Shown: positions 52,721 through 60,952, counted from the first letter of the stretch. The stretch is 64,000 nt of DNA from CBDDHT01 sp965227905 (GCA_965227905.1 OZ245780.1:6115886-6179885), one strand, 5' to 3'. Notes: generated by a model from the sequence alone, not told the origin. A program made the numbers and translations.

Positions 52721-52804
52721 ATCCGGGCCACCCGCTCCCCCGGCCCAACCACCCAATAAGGACACCCTCGGGGTGGTTGGGCCGGGGGAGCGGGTGGCCC
52801 GGAT
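52721..52804. repeat. Perfect 34-bp-stem hairpin, copy 1
   Basis: Arms at 52721-52754 and 52771-52804 are exact reverse complements, with a 16-base loop (AATAAGGACACCCTCG). It sits 28 bp before the TPP decarboxylase alpha gene. The same inner stem (CTCCCCCGGCCCAACCACCC) and loop recur at 53974-54053 on the other side of the decarboxylase genes. There is no T-run after either arm. Confidence 0.92.
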
Positions 52805-52832
52805 AGCTCAACAAAACAAGGATCAAAAAACC

Positions 52833-53375
52833 ATGGATGCCGTCGCCGACTCCGATGCCCAGGTACATCCCTGGCAACCGGACATTATGGATGCCTTCGT
52901 GGAAGGCGCCATCGACCATGTCTCTTATGTACCTGATGCCGGCCATCGTGGGTTGATCAATCTGTGCTCCGCGCGTGACGATATGGGAACGTCGGTCTTG
53001 ACCACCGAGGAAGAAGGCGTAGCGCTGGCCGCCGGTCTCTGGCTTGGCGGCAAACGAAGCGCCTTGCTGATGCAGTCGAGCGGCGTCGGCAACTGCGTCA
53101 ACATGTTTACGCTGATCGAGAATTGCCGCTTTCCCTTCGTCATGCTGGCGACCATGCGCGGCGAATGGGGCGAATTCGTTCCTTGGCAGATTGCCATGGG
53201 CAAACGGACGCCGGATGTCTTGAACATCATGGGCTTCGATGTCTTTCGGGCGAACGAGCACGCTGAAGTCCGCGAGACCGTCTCGGCCGCCATCGACCAA
53301 GCTTATAACGCCAACCGTGCCGTGGCGGTGCTGCTTTCCCAACGCCTCATCGGCACCAAGAAATTCATCAAGTGA
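52833..53375 (+). CDS. TPP-dependent decarboxylase alpha subunit (sulfopyruvate decarboxylase-like)
   Basis: A 180-residue protein matching the N-terminal (pyrimidine-binding) half of TPP enzymes: ISYVPDAGHRGLINLC-type N-terminus, LTTEEEGVALAAGLWLGGKRSALLMQSSGVGNCVNMF (with the Glu that activates TPP), then FVMLATMRGEWGEFVPWQIAMGK. This split architecture is that of sulfopyruvate decarboxylase ComD and, fused, of phosphonopyruvate decarboxylase. The start is the ATG at 52833; the frame extends back into hairpin copy 1. The beta subunit begins 11 bp after its stop. The substrate (sulfopyruvate, phosphonopyruvate or another 3-substituted pyruvate) is open. Confidence 0.85.
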   Translation: MDAVADSDAQVHPWQPDIMDAFVEGAIDHVSYVPDAGHRGLINLCSARDDMGTSVLTTEEEGVALAAGLWLGGKRSALLMQSSGVGNCVNMFTLIENCRFPFVMLATMRGEWGEFVPWQIAMGKRTPDVLNIMGFDVFRANEHAEVRETVSAAIDQAYNANRAVAVLLSQRLIGTKKFIK

Positions 53376-53386
53376 GGGCCGGTATC

Positions 53387-53962
53387 ATGGACAGACGCGA
53401 AATCGTCAGGACGCTTCTAGAAGATCGCGGCGACCTTCTCGTGGTGGGGGGCCTCGGCTCCGCCGTCTACGATATGAGTGCGGCCGGCGACAATGATCGC
53501 AATTTCTATCTCTGGGGTGCCATGGGATCAGCGGCAATGATCGGCCTCGGCCTTGCGCTCTCCCAGCCCGAGACGCCTGTCCTGGTTCTGACCGGCGACG
53601 GCGAGATGCTCATGGGCCTTGGTGCATTTGCGTCCATCGCCCAGCATGCGCCGAAAAATCTGACCATCTGCGTGCTCGACAATGAGCAATATGCCGAGAC
53701 GGGCCTGCAGACGACGGCAACAGGACTCGGCGTCAATCTGGCAGAAGTCGCGGCCGCTTGCGGGATCGACGAGACGAAGACGATCGAAGATATGAATCCG
53801 GTCGCCGATCTCAGATCGCGAATTCACGCCATGTCGGGCACCCTTGTGACAGTGATTAAGATCGATGCCGGTGAGAAACCGCGCTCTCTTCCGTTGCGCG
53901 ACGGCGTGGCGATCAAGCAGCGCTTTCGGAAAGCCGTGCTCGGCGCAGACGCGCCGGCTTGA
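53387..53962 (+). CDS. TPP-dependent decarboxylase beta subunit (sulfopyruvate decarboxylase-like)
   Basis: A 191-residue C-terminal TPP-binding half. The diphosphate/Mg motif is VLTGDGEMLMGLGAFASIAQHAPKNLTICVLDNEQYAE (GDG...N). GSAAMIGLGLALSQPE precedes it. The end (EKPRSLPLRDGVAIKQRFRKAV) resembles ComE or phosphonopyruvate decarboxylase C-termini. The start ATG at 53387 is 11 bp after the alpha gene, so the two are an operon. Hairpin copy 2 lies directly downstream and a LysR regulator follows. Confidence 0.86.
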   Translation: MDRREIVRTLLEDRGDLLVVGGLGSAVYDMSAAGDNDRNFYLWGAMGSAAMIGLGLALSQPETPVLVLTGDGEMLMGLGAFASIAQHAPKNLTICVLDNEQYAETGLQTTATGLGVNLAEVAAACGIDETKTIEDMNPVADLRSRIHAMSGTLVTVIKIDAGEKPRSLPLRDGVAIKQRFRKAVLGADAPA

Positions 53963-53973
53963 TGGTGTGAAAT

Positions 53974-54053
53974 CCTGGCCGCCCTCTCCCCCGGCCCAAC
54001 CACCCAATAAGGGTACCCTCGGGGTGGTTGGGCCGGGGGAGAGGGCGGCCAGG
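53974..54053. repeat. Perfect 32-bp-stem hairpin, copy 2
   Basis: Arms at 53974-54005 and 54022-54053 are exact reverse complements around a 16-base loop (AATAAGGGTACCCTCG) that differs from copy 1 at two positions. The outer stem differs from copy 1 at three positions, each with a matching change on the other arm. It lies 11 bp after the decarboxylase beta gene and about 55 bp before lysR. Confidence 0.92.
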
Positions 54054-54108
54054 CCCCTAGACTAAAAACTTTTCCGGCTCGGACCCCTAGGCAAAAGACA
54101 GACCACCC

Positions 54109-55023
54109 ATGAACCTCCGCGGTATCGACCTCAACCTGCTTGTTGCGTTCGATGCCCTGATGCGGACACGTCATGTCACGCGGGCAGGTCAGTTGCTCGG
54201 CATTGGACAGCCGGGCATGAGCGCGACCCTGGCGCGACTGCGCGAGTTGTTCGGCGACGATCTTCTCATCAAGCAGGGCGGGGAGATGATGCCGACGGCG
54301 CGAGCCCTTGAGCTGGAGCCGCAAGTCCGTGCGATGTTGCGGCAGGTCGAGAGGATCGTCGAAGACGAGCAGGCTTTCGAACCCGCGACAGCCAAACGTA
54401 CCTTCCGCCTGCGCCTTTCCGACCTTCTCCTGTTTCTCTTCATGCCGGGCCTCATGGCGCAGGCGGAACGCGAGGCCCCCGGGGTCAGGCTTGAGGCCCT
54501 GCATCTTTCACCCGACGCCACGATCGATGCGATCGAGTGCAACGATATCGACCTCGCCATCAGCACGCGTCTCGACATCCCGAAATCGATTGAGGCGGAG
54601 CCGCTGTTTGAAGACAGGCTTGTTTGTGTCGCAAGAGAAGGCCACCCCGCTGCCAAAGTCTTTGCAGACGCCGAAGCCTTCGCCGCCCTGCCTCAGATCC
54701 GCGTCAGTCAGGGACCGCTGGACGACCGATTCGTCGATCGGCAATTGGCCGCCGCGGGCTTCGAGCGGAATGTGGTTCTGAGTGTGCCGCACTGGCTGAC
54801 GGTGCCGAGCATCGTGAAGCAAACCGACCTCATTGCCGTGATGCCGATCTCCATCGCCAACAGCCTCGTTCCGGCAAACAGGCTGATGCAACATGCCGTG
54901 CCCGTCGGCGGCGATCCGTTCGAGTGGGCGCTCTACTGGCATCGCCGGCACACGGCAGATTTCGGCCATCAATGGGTTCGTGAGGGCGTGCGTCGCGAGG
55001 CGGCTGATGTTGGTGCTGGTTGA
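54109..55023 (+). CDS. LysR family transcriptional regulator
   Basis: A 304-residue LysR protein. The N-terminal winged helix is LNLLVAFDALMRTRHVTRAGQLLGIGQPGMSATLARLRELFGDDLLIKQ at about residues 8-56. The C-terminal periplasmic-binding-like sensor domain follows, with DLAISTRLDIP and QIRVSQGPL. It closely follows the TPP decarboxylase pair on the same strand and may control it or the Ldh-type dehydrogenase downstream; the inducer is unknown. The C-terminus has the LysR pattern HRRHTADFGHQWVREGV, close to NodD/NahR-like members. Confidence 0.92.
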   Translation: MNLRGIDLNLLVAFDALMRTRHVTRAGQLLGIGQPGMSATLARLRELFGDDLLIKQGGEMMPTARALELEPQVRAMLRQVERIVEDEQAFEPATAKRTFRLRLSDLLLFLFMPGLMAQAEREAPGVRLEALHLSPDATIDAIECNDIDLAISTRLDIPKSIEAEPLFEDRLVCVAREGHPAAKVFADAEAFAALPQIRVSQGPLDDRFVDRQLAAAGFERNVVLSVPHWLTVPSIVKQTDLIAVMPISIANSLVPANRLMQHAVPVGGDPFEWALYWHRRHTADFGHQWVREGVRREAADVGAG

Positions 55024-55051
55024 GGTCGTTAGGGTGGAGCCTCGAGCCTGT

Positions 55052-55146
55052 CCCCTCACCCAACCCTCTCCCCAGGGAGAGGGCTATGTTCATTGATAGA
55101 TTGCGGCTTCGTCCCTTCTCCCTGGGGAGAAGGCTAGGATGAGGGG
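55052..55146. repeat. CCCTCACCC...CTCTCCC palindromic repeat
   Basis: Imperfect inverted element with outer ends CCCCTCACCC and the complementary GGATGAGGGG. It contains two self-complementary cores (CCCTCTCCCCAGGGAGAGGG and CCCTTCTCCCTGGGGAGAAGG). It follows lysR. The first 32 bases recur, with one difference, at 63942-63973, and the same motifs form the insert in dnaE2 (41796-41924). Confidence 0.85.
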
Positions 55147-55218
55147 TCTGGTCCCGCATTGCTGAATTCATCAGGCACGGCACGCGCAAGCGGGACACGA
55201 CTGGAGCAGATCCATCAC

Positions 55219-55247
55219 AAAAAAAGCCCCGGCTGAGAGGCCGGGGC
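55219..55247 (-). terminator. Rho-independent terminator of the 55298 gene
   Basis: Stem GCCCCGGC / GCCGGGGC with a 6-base loop at 55226-55247, followed on the minus strand by seven T (A-run at 55219-55225). This is a strong terminator downstream of the small gene at 55298-55561. Confidence 0.85.
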
Positions 55248-55297
55248 AGGGGTACTGTTTCAGTCTGGGAGGGAAATCGGGAATATCGGGCCGGCGC

Positions 55298-55561
55298 TTA
55301 CGCCGCGTGATGACGAGGGCGAATATCGCGCTGCGGCAGGTCTCTGATCTGAACGGAACGAATTGCGGTCTTCGAGATGAAAATCTTGGCGCCGTCGCTC
55401 TTTTCGAACTCGAAAAAGCCGTGCGGGCCGTTGAGGAGCTCTCCGATCGTCCGGGCAACGGGCACAACCAACTGACCATCCAGGGCCGTTCCGTCGGCCA
55501 TGACGATGGAGACGGCGCGCCGTGCGGACTCGTGCAACTTCTGAGGGGTGTGGCGATACAT
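55298..55561 (-). CDS. Small conserved hypothetical protein
   Basis: An 87-residue cytoplasmic protein from the ATG at 55561 (AGAGGA about 12 bp upstream); the frame extends to 55594. Pattern: SARRAVSIVMADGTALDGQLVVPVARTIGELLNGPHGFFEFEKSDGAKIFISKTAIRSVQI. The alternation of hydrophobic strands and the VxMADGxxLxGxLxxP...FxxxG motif suggest a small beta-barrel, as seen in a PilZ- or DUF-type family of Hyphomicrobiales that I cannot name securely. It has its own terminator and is not linked to neighbours by strand. Confidence 0.75.
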   Translation of the reverse strand: MYRHTPQKLHESARRAVSIVMADGTALDGQLVVPVARTIGELLNGPHGFFEFEKSDGAKIFISKTAIRSVQIRDLPQRDIRPRHHAA

Positions 55562-55682
55562 AGGGAGCAATCCTCTTGTTTCAAATCGAGACATTGATTT
55601 CGCTGCGATTAATCCCTCGCAAGAAACGTGCGCAATTCCGATATAGCTCTATGATGCGCCGCGGGAATCGATGGAGGGGCCG

Positions 55683-56696
55683 ATGGGGCCGGTACATTTG
55701 ACGCTTGACGAGGTTCGCGATCTGGCGCGCCGCTGCCTGGAAGCCAATGGCTGCGACAGCACGAACGCCCGTGCCGTCGCGGCGACCATCAAACGCGCCG
55801 AGGCGGACGGCTCCGCCGGCCACGGTCTCCTGCGCCTGCCCGGTTATGTGGCGTCGCTGAGGTCCGGCAAAGTCAAGGGCGACGCCCGCCCGCGCGTCTC
55901 GCAAAGCGCGCCAAGCGTTCTGCGTGTCGACGGGCATGGCGGCTTCGCGCCGCTGGCCCTGAAACGCATGCATGACGATCTGGTCGCGCTCACCCGCTCC
56001 CAGGGGATCGCGGCGGCAGCCCTTGTCGACACCTATCATTTCGCGGCGCTGTGGATCGAGATCGAGGCCTTGGCCCGCGAGGGTCTGATCGCGATTGCGG
56101 TCACCGCGTCGAAACCTGCCGTCGCGCCTACCGGTGCCACACGCGCCATTTACGGCACGAACCCAATCGCCTTTGGCTGGCCGCGGCCTGGCGAGGACCC
56201 GATGGTCTTCGATCTGGCAACGGCGGCAATGGCCCGCGGCGAAATCATGATTGCCGCGCGTGACGGCCACGAGGTTCCGGAAGGTGTCGGCCTTGGCGCC
56301 GATGGCCAGCCAACAACCAATCCCGCCCGTATCCTGGACGGCGTCCAGTTGCCTTTCGGCGGTTACAAGGGTGCCGCACTTGCGCTCATGGTCGAACTGC
56401 TGGCCGGCGGTCTCATCGGCGAGGCGTTCAGCTATGAAGCCGGCATGAACGACAACAAGGATGGCGGACCCGCACGGGGCGGCGAGCTGATCATTGCGCT
56501 GGACCCGGCTGCCTTCGGCGATGCCGACGGCTGGCAAGGTCACGCCGAGCGTTTCTTTGCCGAGCTTGGATCATTCGATGGGACACGCCTGCCGGGCGAC
56601 CGCCGCTACGAGAACCGGGCGCGTACACCAGACGAGGGCATCGATGTGCCCGAGACATTGCACAGGCAGATTGTGTCTTTGTGCGATGGATCGTGA
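55683..56696 (+). CDS. Ldh_2 family NAD(P)-dependent oxidoreductase (malate/L-lactate/sulfolactate dehydrogenase type)
   Basis: A 337-residue member of the malate/L-lactate (Ldh_2) family, which includes ComC (3-sulfolactate dehydrogenase), ureidoglycolate dehydrogenase and piperideine-2-carboxylate reductase. It has LTLDEVRDLARRCLEANGCDSTNARAVAATIKRAEADGSAGHGLLRLPGY (with the catalytic His in GHG), VDTYHFAALW, and GATRAIYGTNPIAFGWPRPG and PFGGYKGAALALMVELLAGGL (nucleotide binding). The ATG at 55683 has GGAGG upstream; 55671 is possible. With the ComDE-like pair 2 kb upstream, a sulfolactate/sulfopyruvate route is conceivable but unproven. Confidence 0.87.
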   Translation: MGPVHLTLDEVRDLARRCLEANGCDSTNARAVAATIKRAEADGSAGHGLLRLPGYVASLRSGKVKGDARPRVSQSAPSVLRVDGHGGFAPLALKRMHDDLVALTRSQGIAAAALVDTYHFAALWIEIEALAREGLIAIAVTASKPAVAPTGATRAIYGTNPIAFGWPRPGEDPMVFDLATAAMARGEIMIAARDGHEVPEGVGLGADGQPTTNPARILDGVQLPFGGYKGAALALMVELLAGGLIGEAFSYEAGMNDNKDGGPARGGELIIALDPAAFGDADGWQGHAERFFAELGSFDGTRLPGDRRYENRARTPDEGIDVPETLHRQIVSLCDGS

Positions 56697-56751
56697 CACT
56701 TGCAAGGGAATTGTTTCACCGGAGCCTCATGCGGGCCACGCCCACTCAATT

Positions 56752-56836
56752 CGTCATCCCAGCGGAGGCTGGGATCCAGGGCGGATGCCATCATTCGTCG
56801 TTGCCGCGCTGGATTCCAGCCTCCGCTGGAATGACG
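56752..56836. repeat. Intergenic inverted repeat (CGTCATCCCAGCGGAGGCTGG type)
   Basis: Two 28-base arms, at 56752-56779 and 56809-56836, are near-perfect reverse complements (CGTCATCCCAGCGGAGGC / GCCTCCGCTGGAATGACG) separated by 29 bases. It lies between the convergent Ldh-type and coiled-coil genes. It belongs to the same broad class as the other GTCATCC/GGATGAC repeats. Confidence 0.85.
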
Positions 56837-56915
56837 ATCGTTTCTACCATCTCTGATGATTGATTGAGCCGGAGAAGAGCCAGCCCCCAGGACATTCGGG
56901 TGAACCGCTCAAACC

Positions 56916-57683
56916 CTACCGGAATGCCAGCGTCGAATAAGCCCGTGACACGGCAGCAGCAGTAGGCCCGGATCCGAGTTCGGGGCCAAGCTGGCTCTGT
57001 AGATTGGAGATCGACGCCTGCAGTTCCTCGACGCGGCGGGTCTCGGCAACGGTCAGCTCAAGTTTCACGCCCGTATGATTGTTGATCAACTCGACCACAT
57101 CGTCATAGGTCCGCTGAGCCGCCGGTGAAAGATCGGTCGGCGAGTTGAGCGGATTGATTTCTTCCAGCTGCCGCGAGACGGTCTGGAACTGCGATGTCAG
57201 CAATCGGCGGCCCGGGTTTTCAGCGATCTGCTCCTCAAGGCCGGCCTTCAGACGTTCCAGCCTGTCGACACGTTTCTGCTTGATCGTGTCGAGCACCGGT
57301 TCGAGCAGTCCGACTTTCAGCGCGTTGTATTCCGCGAGTGTCTCGTCGGCTTCGACATTGACGACCGGCTTACCGATGATCTCGTCGGCCTCGGCGATGG
57401 CTTCGGTACGGTCGTCGATTTCATCCTGCCGCGCCGTTCCGTCGAGAGACTTCTTCTCGACCGCGCGCACAATATCCTCGAGTTCGGAGAGGCGTAACTT
57501 TTCAGCTTGCGAGAGAGTCGGCTTGTAGCCGCGCAGAACATTGATCTCGCGCCGTTGCGCAGTGATGATCACCTCGGCGGATTGCTGAGCAGGCGTGCGA
57601 ATGCTCGTCTCCCCGGCCGTAAAGACCGAGTCGGCGGATGTCGCCCCGAAAATCGCAGACGCTGTCGAACCGATTTCCATCAC
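56916..57683 (-). CDS. Hypothetical coiled-coil protein
   Basis: A 255-residue protein without signal peptide or membrane segment. Long charged helical stretches (for example KLRLSELEDIVRAVEKKSLDGTARQDEIDDRTEAIAEADEI and RVDRLERLKAGLEEQIAEN) predict coiled coils. The N-terminus (MEIGSTASAIFGATSADSVF) is Ser/Ala-rich, reminiscent of flagellar or secreted proteins lacking a cleaved signal, but that is weak. I do not recognise a family. It is a single gene in the minus direction flanked by repeats on both sides. Confidence 0.65.
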   Translation of the reverse strand: MMEIGSTASAIFGATSADSVFTAGETSIRTPAQQSAEVIITAQRREINVLRGYKPTLSQAEKLRLSELEDIVRAVEKKSLDGTARQDEIDDRTEAIAEADEIIGKPVVNVEADETLAEYNALKVGLLEPVLDTIKQKRVDRLERLKAGLEEQIAENPGRRLLTSQFQTVSRQLEEINPLNSPTDLSPAAQRTYDDVVELINNHTGVKLELTVAETRRVEELQASISNLQSQLGPELGSGPTAAAVSRAYSTLAFR

Positions 57684-57806
57684 TCAGAACCAAACAAGAA
57701 CGCGGCAAAGTTGCCGATTCGTACCATAACCCGGAGATCTTAGCGGATTGCTAATTTGGGGTGAGAAAATGGGACGGTCTGGGAAGTGGCATCCAAGTAA
57801 AGAAGC

Positions 57807-57890
57807 AACGTCCCGGACCTGATCCGGGACCCAGGGCGAAAGAAACAGAACTGCTCGGAGCCCTGGGCCCCGGATCAAGTCCGGGGCGTT
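57807..57890. repeat. CCGGACTTGATCCGG-family palindrome
   Basis: Arms AACGTCCCGGACCTGATCCG... and its near reverse complement ending ...CCGGATCAAGTCCGGGGCGTT pair over about 31 bases. The CCCAGGGC / GCCCTGGG inner pairs are the same as in the copy at 24176-24257. Confidence 0.85.
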
Positions 57891-57977
57891 CAGATTGGTG
57901 TTTCGTTTCACGTTTTCAGTGCCCCCGAGAAACATGCTGCGGGCACAGACCGGGTACCACGCACATCACCCCTCCAT

Positions 57978-58065
57978 CGTCATTGCCGGACTTGATCCGG
58001 CAATCCATACGGACGCGCCCTACGGACAGATTGCATGGATGCCCGGATCAAGTCCGGGTATGACG
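57978..58065. repeat. CCGGACTTGATCCGG-family palindrome, CGTCATTG variant
   Basis: Outer ends CGTCATTGCCGGACTTGATC and GATCAAGTCCGGGTATGACG are inverted repeats with inner ATCCAT/ATGGAT pairs. It is the second member in the same gap, related to but distinct from the neighbour at 57807. Confidence 0.85.
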
Positions 58066-58143
58066 AAAAGCGGATGAAGATTTGAAAAATATCTTTCTAA
58101 AACAGATATTTAATTTAATTACTTTCAGTAAGCAATTTGAAAA

Positions 58144-59538
58144 TCATCCCACCCATCGCTCGAATTCCGAAAGGATCGGGTCCACGAACACATCTCGCGC
58201 CCGCAGCGGCCGCGACAAGGACAACCCCTCAAGCGAGCGCGCCCGCGAGATCGCCACATAGGCCTGACCTGACGCAAACGCCCCGCCGCCGAGATCCACC
58301 CGGACGTCGTCCAGCGACAGCCCCTGCGCCTTATGGATCGTCGCGGCCCAGGCAAGGATCAGCGGGATCTGCTTGTAGGACCCCACGACATTCGACATCA
58401 CCTTGGCGTCCGTCTCGTTCCACTCGTAGCGAATATTCTCCCACGCGGCGCGACCGATCTCGACTTCCGATCCGTCCCGGTCCAGCGCGACCCACACGGT
58501 ATCAGGCTCAAGCCGCGTTACGGTCCCCATAGATCCGTTCACCCAGCGCCCTTCCCCATCGTTCTTCACGGCCATGACCCGCGCACCGGCTTTCAGCACC
58601 AGCGTCTCGGGCACCGGCAGCCGGTCACGTTTGTGATCGAACTTGTCCTTCACCGTGCCGATATAGGTCGTCTCGGGCGTGGTCAGCCCCTTCAGCCCCA
58701 ACTCGTTGTAATGATGCGCCCGCGCATTGGTGCCACAGAGAAGCATCGGCACCGCGTCCCGATGGTCGCCAAGGCATCGCGCGTTGATATCGGCGAGGGC
58801 CTGCTCGGCATGTTCCGGATCTTCGCTGTCGCGCAGCGCCCCAAGCATATCGATGAACTCAGGATCAGACTGGCGGTAGATCGTCTCGAGGCGCAGGAAC
58901 AGAGTGTCGAGGTCCTTGAACGCCTGCGCGCTGAACGCATAGGGCGAGCCATAGCCCATGCGCCCGAGCATCTCGGCTTCGCCGCGGGGCGTCACGGGCG
59001 GGAGCTGCAAAAAGTCCCCGACGAACACCATCTGCACACCACCGAACGGCATCGGGTTGCCGCGCGCCTTGCGCAGCACGACGTCGATCGCATCGATGAT
59101 ATCCACCCGAACCATCGAGACCTCGTCGATGATGATCCGATCGATCTCCCGCCACAGCCGCCGCGCGCGGTGTCCTTCCAGGTCCGCCGGGGTCAGCAAC
59201 CGCGAGGGGAGGCGGAAGAAGGAATGAATCGTCTGCCCGCCGGCATTGAGAGCTGCAACGCCGGTAGGGGCAAGGACGACCTGGCGTTTGGTTGCGTGGA
59301 GCTGGCGCAGGTAATGGACGAGGGTCGTCTTGCCGGTGCCCGCACGGCCGAGGACGAAGATGGCTGGCGCGTCACTGTCGACAGCGGCCAGGACTTCGGC
59401 AACGCCGGGCGATGTGGCGTAGTCAGGCGGGAAGGTCTCTGTCTGCGACGCCTGCGGCGGTGTGCCGGCCAGGATGGACGCGGTGAATTCGCCGAGACGT
59501 TTTGGTGTGGTGGAGGATGAGTCGGGTTTGTTAACCAT
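58144..59538 (-). CDS. PIF1/RecD-like ATP-dependent DNA helicase
   Basis: A 464-residue superfamily 1B helicase. Walker A is AIFVLGRAGTGKTTLVHYLR at about residue 58. Motif Ia is VVLAPTGVAALNAGGQTIHSFFRLP, Walker B is RIIIDEVSMVRVDIIDAID, motif III is QMVFVGDFLQLPPV, and the late motif is WAATIHKAQGLSLDDVRVDLGGGAFASGQAYVAISRARSLEGL. These are the PIF1 signature elements. Chromosomal roles include unwinding G-quadruplex or replication-blocking structures. It borders the AT-richer accessory segment, so linkage to mobile or defence functions is possible. Confidence 0.92.
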   Translation of the reverse strand: MVNKPDSSSTTPKRLGEFTASILAGTPPQASQTETFPPDYATSPGVAEVLAAVDSDAPAIFVLGRAGTGKTTLVHYLRQLHATKRQVVLAPTGVAALNAGGQTIHSFFRLPSRLLTPADLEGHRARRLWREIDRIIIDEVSMVRVDIIDAIDVVLRKARGNPMPFGGVQMVFVGDFLQLPPVTPRGEAEMLGRMGYGSPYAFSAQAFKDLDTLFLRLETIYRQSDPEFIDMLGALRDSEDPEHAEQALADINARCLGDHRDAVPMLLCGTNARAHHYNELGLKGLTTPETTYIGTVKDKFDHKRDRLPVPETLVLKAGARVMAVKNDGEGRWVNGSMGTVTRLEPDTVWVALDRDGSEVEIGRAAWENIRYEWNETDAKVMSNVVGSYKQIPLILAWAATIHKAQGLSLDDVRVDLGGGAFASGQAYVAISRARSLEGLSLSRPLRARDVFVDPILSEFERWVG

Positions 59539-59962
59539 CCTGTCTTCTAACTGCTCGCGAGGATTTTTCCATGTTCGATTTCATCCGAGATCACAGTTAT
59601 CCGCGAGTCCAACAGCCTTCCACCGCTCTCGCATTCGTCATTGCTGGACTAGATCAGGAAATCCAGGCGGCAGGGCCTGAAACCTACGAGGCTCATGATG
59701 GAGTCGGCCTTGGCATCCATGCGAACAGCCTGGATACCCAAGTCGAACCTGCGCAAGAAGATAGTAGGGCAGCATCAAACCATAATGCATTGATTTCAAA
59801 TATAAAATACAGATAATTGATAACGGTAATTAATATGTTGCAATTGTGTGTGGCCCAACTTCTCGTCGTTGCCGGACACAATCCAGCAATCCAATCCACG
59901 CAACCAAACGAGCGCCACGAATACTGGAACAAGATATCCCGACGCTGAGAAAAAAGCACCAC
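59539..59962. other. Intergenic region with decayed repeats, border of AT-rich segment
   Basis: About 420 bp between helicase and nuclease-like gene. It contains degenerate pieces of the dispersed repeats (GTCATTGCTGGACTAGATCA near 59638 and CGTCGTTGCCGGACACAATC near 59866), then an AT-rich run around 59775-59845. No gene-like frame is visible. Confidence 0.5.
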
Positions 59963-60709
59963 TCACGGTTTGAACCGCTCCACGATTCGGCATCCATGCC
60001 GCTGTACATTGTGGTCCACGGACATCTCGAAAGTTGCCAGCATCTGTCGGTATGTACAGGCACGAAACAAAACCGAAGCGCCTGTCACAAGAGCCGCGAA
60101 TTGCTCAACTTCCTTAGAGTGCATCTCGCAGGTGTTTCGGTCGACCGGTCTTCCGCCAGCCCAAGCCTGAGGTTCAGCATAAAGATAAACCAACGCCGCC
60201 TTCTTGTTGCACCGTCCGGCTTCGGTCACCAATCCAAAAGCATGTTTGACCAGTTGGACGGCGTCCAGCCTCTGGAACTTCAGCGCGCCGTCCCGCAACC
60301 GATCCCGCATGCGCTCGATCGGCTCCATGTGTTCGCCCCAGACTGGACGCCAATAGGCTTCCGAAAACGTACCTTTCGCCTTGCTGCGAAACGGCTCATA
60401 CCGTTTCGATTCGATTCCAATGATGTGCGTTTGCGTCTCGACGAAGGCAACAAGCCAGGGGTGTGTGCCACCTGACCAAGGGAAGCGAACGCACTCTTCG
60501 AGTGTGATGCGATTTGCGGGCCAACCGAAATCTTCCGTGTTCGGGATAGGCGGCAGACGCTCCGGCTTGTCTAAGAACCATCCGAAAGTGTTGACCGCTA
60601 GGGCGGCAGAGGACTCCGGGCTCGCAAGTTTTCCAGATTCAATCTCATTGCCGGGCGATCGATTCAGTGCGGCCAATACATCGTCCAAAGGCAGATCGTC
60701 GAAGAACAT
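59963..60709 (-). CDS. Putative PD-(D/E)XK nuclease-like protein (PGN_0703-like)
   Basis: A 248-residue protein from the Met at 60709 (frame open to 60763). The core reads WLVAFVETQTHIIGIESKRYEPF, with an acidic residue, the E-x-K pair in IESK (about residues 100-102) and downstream LDAVQLVKHAFGL and KKAALVYLYAEP. This order resembles the PGN_0703-type PD-(D/E)XK superfamily that I recall (ESK...EP, D..QL..HA.GL, ALVYLY). Base composition is more AT-rich than average. It is divergent from another nuclease-motif gene (60953). Function is unknown; restriction, DNA repair or defence are options. Confidence 0.6.
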   Translation of the reverse strand: MFFDDLPLDDVLAALNRSPGNEIESGKLASPESSAALAVNTFGWFLDKPERLPPIPNTEDFGWPANRITLEECVRFPWSGGTHPWLVAFVETQTHIIGIESKRYEPFRSKAKGTFSEAYWRPVWGEHMEPIERMRDRLRDGALKFQRLDAVQLVKHAFGLVTEAGRCNKKAALVYLYAEPQAWAGGRPVDRNTCEMHSKEVEQFAALVTGASVLFRACTYRQMLATFEMSVDHNVQRHGCRIVERFKP

Positions 60710-60952
60710 GTCTTTCACGGTGAAACTATGGCCCAACCGAACAACAAGCAATGTGAACCACAATGACTTGCGACTGACCGTACCTAGAGTGTCAATTCAC
60801 AAACAGGGTTCAAATGCGGTGCATCACATACACGCATATCAAATTTTCTACACTTGTCGTAACATCAAGTGACAATCGATCAAAACCGCAAGACGAAGTA
60901 AAAGTCATGAAATATTTAATCTCATGCGATAGCTAAGGATCGAATTGAACGA

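Larger units (their letters stand above)
57684..58143. other. Repeat-filled intergenic region
   Basis: A 460-bp gap between the coiled-coil and helicase genes. It contains two palindromic repeats (57807-57890 and 57978-58065) and a short AT-rich stretch near 58085-58130. I see no coding sequence. Confidence 0.6.

Noticed and set aside
52721..54053. Hairpins as rho-independent terminators
   Set aside because: Stem is strong but neither arm is followed by a run of T on either strand, and copy 1 lies just upstream of a gene start.
58333..59520. A 395-codon plus-strand open frame
   Set aside because: Antisense to the PIF1-type helicase; rich in Arg/His with no domain. A shadow frame.
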